DNA from: Eretmocerus hayati
Taxonomy: Eukaryota; Arthropoda; Insecta; Hymenoptera; Aphelinidae
Length of the DNA: 64,000 nucleotides
NCBI GenBank assembly: GCA_029851415.1
Contig: CM056743.1
Coordinates: 36,162,714 to 36,226,713, forward strand
Direction of reading: 5' to 3'
Position 1 is the stretch's first letter. Every line of letters begins with the position of its first letter. The notes beneath the pieces are model-generated. The model saw only the letters and a program-made list of their open reading frames with translations, had not been told where the DNA came from and made no database searches. The position numbers were made by a program, and so were the translations under genes. This document shows, piece by piece, positions 60,110 through 64,000 of the stretch.

Positions 60110-61490
60110 AAAAGTGCTCAAATCTCGACTTTTAATACATAAATATCTTTTTCTAACACGGTCTCATCACGAATTGAGTCACCTAAACTATGATTTTTCC
60201 TGCATGATCTATCGATTGTTTAATACCGAAATTTTATTCAATCTTTACAAATCTCAAATTTTCGAAAAAATCACATCATTTTGACCCATTTTGAACCCAC
60301 TGCATCTAAATTCCGTCTCAACCAAACAATAGATATCATCCAAAAAACCTCAGACTAGATGGCTCAAATCCCTCTAAAAAGCTTCCTTTAAAGAATAACT
60401 TAAAAAATAATGGAAATTTTTTCTTAATATTCATTTTTTCCTCGTACCTTCCCTTATGACTCATTTATCTCAATTTGGATGACCTAAACTATGATTTTTT
60501 CTGCATGATCTATCGATTGGTTAATACCGAAATTCCATTTGATCTCTTTAAACCTCGATATTTTGGAAAAAATTGAAATTTTCACCGAAATTGTCATTTT
60601 ACTCATCCTCAAACCAATGTTATCAAAATTCTGTCTCAACCAAACGATACATGTTGTTGAGGAAAATATAGTTTAGATTCCCCAATTTCCGCTAACTATG
60701 TTCCTCGAAGAAATAACTCAAAAAGTAATGAAACATTTGTTCTGTTTATCGATTTTTCTCCATTATCTTCCTCTACAAGCAATTTACCAAACTTTCATCT
60801 ACCTAAAAGGACATTTTTCAAATATTCCTCATGAATTGGGTCATACCGAATTTCACTTGAACTGGTAAATCGTTATTAAATTGAAGTTTCTTTCACAAGA
60901 ACTGAAATCTTTACCAAAATCGTCATTTTACTCATCCTCAAACCAATTCTATCGAAATTCCGTGTCAACCAAACCATAGATATTGGTAAGAAAACCCTCT
61001 TATAGATCACCCAAATTCTCCTATTGAGCTTTCTGAAACAAATAACTCAAAATATACTAAAACATTTTTTTCAAATATTCGTTTTCCCTCCATATCACCC
61101 TGTACAAGTAATCTACCAAACTTCCGAAGACCTAGATCCATTTCATCAAGGATTTTTCATTTATTGGTTAATACCGAATTCCAGTTGAACTGGTAAACCA
61201 TGATTTAAATGAACTTTCTTCCAAAGAAACCCAAATTTTCACTGAAAACGTAATTTTAATCATCCTTAAATCAATTTTATCGAAATTTCCTATCAACAAA
61301 ACGATAGATATTGATAGTAAAACTTCGATGTAGATGCCCTAAGTTCTCTTAAGCATATTCCTCGAAAAAATGACTCAAAATATAGTAAACCCACCCAAAT
61401 CACCTTATTCAACTACTAATGACCTACGAAAATACATTTGTTACATTCTAAATTGATTTGTTAATATGCAATTCGATCGAACTACTCAGG
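60110..61490 (+). repeat. Decayed ~300-bp tandem satellite, 4-5 units
   Basis: CCTAAACTATGATTTTTTCT, GCATGATCTATCGATTG and TTAATACCGAAATTCC recur at about 60183, 60484, 60802, 61130 and 61421, spaced 290-330 bases. Each unit also has TCATCCTCAAACCAAT, TCAACCAAACGATAGATAT and AATAACTCAAAA(A)TA. The first two units are most alike. Very AT-rich and non-coding. Confidence 0.85.
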
Positions 61491-61918
61491 CTAATTTCGT
61501 CAAGAGAAAGCATTCTGCTAATCTCTTTTAGCAGCGTATTTCTATCTTTTGCTGAGACTTTAGAGTTTTTTCAGTAAGCCGATGGACGGAGGAAGGAGAG
61601 GGGAATGTAAAATTTGGATCAACAAAGATGGAAACTGTTTGGAACAACAAAACTGAGTTTTATTTATGAGTTGCTTGGGATTATTCATTGGCTCAAGAGG
61701 GTTTGATGGTCTTGGGTTATGATGGCGTGATTAGAATTTTTTTCGAAGTTTGTCTGGCGCCCGAGCGTGACCAGATAAGTATCTTATGGTGAATTATTTA
61801 GGAACAACGGTTTTGTGTCACCTTGACCCAAGCATAACATTATTTTTATTTAGTATCTATTCACACAGTTCTATGTACATTTTTTATCTCAAGTTAAATC
61901 ATAGATTGTGTTGTAATA
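61491..61918. other. Non-coding stretch
   Basis: Nothing recognisable. Confidence 0.35.
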
Positions 61919-62924
61919 TAAGGTAAATGTGCCTAATTCGCTCCCACTCAAAATCATGACTGCACGGACACGCAGATCTTGTCGCAATTTTTCTCACTGT
62001 TTTGAGTGATTCAAAAGAGCTCACACCTTTCTAAGAACGAAAATATCAGTTTTCGCCGAGGTTTTCGCTAACTCCTGACTTTCTTATTTCGTTTGTTTCA
62101 AGCACAATTCTGAAATCCTACTTGCAGAATCACGAAAGTAGATTCCTAACCAATTTCACACCCATATTACTAAAAAAAGGCGTTGTACCTAATTTGCTCC
62201 CATAGTTTTCCTTTTTAGATCTGTCAATCACCCCATGGAGTCCATCCATTGAACTCAAATTGTTTCAATGGGTGTGGAAATATACCTGCAAAATGAGTTA
62301 CGGAGGATGGAATTTACAGTCGTCCTTCTTCTCCAAAAACCTTACGGACTTCTTTACCCGACACCTTACGGCCGGTTTCCAATGATCGCTCGTCACAATG
62401 TAAGCAAAAACTCGTTCAACTTGTTTCATTTTAGAGCTTAGCAAGGCACATGAGCTGATTTTGTTGCCTACAAATGGAGAATAACTACATTCTGTCTAAA
62501 CTGCCGGCCCAAATCAGACGAACTTTGCGTACACTATCGTGATGCACTTTTGGAAACTGGCCATAAGGTGTCACATAAGGGAATCCATAAGGTTTTGCGT
62601 AAGGGGATTGACGATAAATTCCAGCCGGAACGTCTCATTTTGAGGTCTGGGAGCCGAAGTATCCTAATTTTACGAATAACCCAAATTTGACGAAGAACCC
62701 AAGTAATCTTGTGGAAGTAGGTCACTTATGCACGTGAGGGGAAATGAAGCTCATAACCTCCTGATTCTCTCAAAGAGTTGTTTTACAAAATTGAAATAGC
62801 TTGGCTCCAATTGGTTGATATTAAACCCACTCTTGGAACAAGTTTCTAAGTGAGCTGTGATTCGTTGAAAACTATTCGGGTGGGCTGAAATACTAGCCGG
62901 GGCAAATTAGGCACATTTACCTCC
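61919..62924. mobile_element. Long inverted-end element, family T copy 2
   Basis: It begins TAAGGTAAATGTGCCTAATT CGCTCCCA and ends GGGGCAAATTAGGCACATTT ACCTCC. GTACCTAATTTGCTCCCATAG (62187-62207) repeats the end inside. It shares GTCTGGGAGCCGA and CATTTTGAGGT with copy 1 in reverse. No coding region. Confidence 0.8.
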
Positions 62925-64000
62925 AATTAAATATGATTGATGTCAGGATATCAATTATACTTGATCAAAGCCATCAAAAGTCACTTTTTACATCAAACAA
63001 GATCGAATGAGGTTTATCCTCATTTTGAATTAGCTGATGAAAACTTTCGTCACCACTGTAAGAAGAAATTCTTAAAGTCTGATAAAAATCGTACCAACTC
63101 ACAACAAGCTCCCCAACTATTACCCAATTTTGAAAGTTTCTTCCTACCGTGATATTTCCGAAAATAATTCAAATTGGAACACTCCGTTGTCATATCATTT
63201 TTAACAGGAGTCAACCTATTTATCAGACCAGGCCATAATCCAATACTTTTGAAATTCATCTACGACAAGATAAACCATAACCTATGACCAACGCTCGATA
63301 ATGAGTGGTGTCTAGTGATTCTATAAGTTCTTCATGGACATTTTCCTTTCAAAAACAGATCATTCTTGGCAATTAAAATTGCTTCATCATTTTTTCCTTC
63401 CTCTTGAAATCCAAGTTGTCTGGAAAATGGTATTTTCATCCCTCGTAAATCAGTGGCACATAACATAGCATGTGATAAATACAAAAGCAGGAGGAGCTTT
63501 TTTAATATCCGAGCAGTAGCAGCAGCAGCAGCAGCAGCAGTGGCTTGAGTATGGAGTAATTCTTCTTGAAAGAGCCACGGAGTCGTTTAATCCTTATTCT
63601 GGCCAGAATAATTATCATTTTGCACGCGATGCGAACCGAGGAGGCCACACTTGGGGTGGCCCCAAGCTACGAGATACGAGATAACACATTGGACCACAGG
63701 AAGCTCCGTACTTTTAATTTCGTATACTTTTCGAGCCCAAATAAATGAAATTCGGACTTTAGCTGGCGCGAAAAATGCGAAGGGGCCGGAAGTAAAGGAG
63801 TACGCGAGCGCTTGGGTTATTAGATTTATATCAGCTCTCCTGGCGAACCTGGAGACTTTTTTACCAGCTTGGACGCTCTTCTGCTTCGAGCGCAACCTCA
63901 AAAGAATTTAATGAAAATACCGCCGCCAAGCAAGATCAGACTGGACCAAGGTACACTATACCCCAAGCCTACGGCCATCGCAAACATGTGCGACGCAGTC
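62925..64000. other. Non-coding; AGC microsatellite at 63518-63540
   Basis: An (AGC) tract of about eight units is the only clear structure. The open frames at 63587-63911 on both strands show no family match. The window ends without a feature running off it that I can identify. Confidence 0.4.

Overview
This window is nuclear DNA of an animal, most likely an insect. It is AT-rich, with CpG dinucleotides in no obvious shortage. Genes are split by short GT-AG introns, and the rest is packed with short inverted-repeat elements and simple repeats. A hymenopteran is a reasonable guess from compactness and repeat style, but the sequence does not prove an order. No prokaryotic operons, viral genomes or CRISPR arrays were seen.

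Only two protein genes are well supported, both on the + strand. The first (1-1988) is the 3' end of a peptidyl-alpha-hydroxyglycine alpha-amidating lyase (PAL) gene, the second enzyme of neuropeptide amidation. It carries a transmembrane segment and a cytosolic tail resembling that of vertebrate PAM, and appears to have an alternative last exon with its own poly(A) signal. The second (24718-29301) is a complete ten-exon membrane acyltransferase of the nose-resistant-to-fluoxetine (NRF-6) family. Its splice phases join without a break into a 682-residue protein. A GC-richer patch near 21.9-22.4 kb holds a possible first exon with a signal peptide. A truncated non-LTR retrotransposon end lies at 14.0-14.6 kb, and a BED-finger-like transposase fragment lies inside a hAT-type element at 33.3-34.1 kb.

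The remaining roughly 55 kb is mostly repeat-derived or unassigned. Layout: 2-12 kb holds six foldback or MITE-like elements with recognisable ends. 16.7-20.75 kb is a nested palindromic structure: outer inverted arms of about 0.45-0.5 kb, an inner hairpin, and a 981-bp palindrome built of short degenerate units. 26.0 and 31.0 kb carry two opposed copies of one element around part of the acyltransferase gene. 33-34.3 kb is a hAT element inside an older repeat. 43.4-48.5 kb has three hairpins of one MITE family and a 1.6-kb minisatellite whose 26-bp unit reverses orientation. 49-52 kb has a long-TIR element and many microsatellites. 53.6-58.1 kb has a tRNA-derived SINE, a PIF/Harbinger-like MITE, a TTAA MITE and a possible Tc1-like element. 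59.0-60.1 kb is a palindrome with ~0.5-kb arms, followed by a decayed ~300-bp satellite and a second copy of the 49-kb element.

The most unusual material is structural, namely the very long inverted repeats at 8.1, 18.2, 44.0 and 59.0 kb. They could fold into long double-stranded RNA if transcribed. No new multi-gene system was identified.
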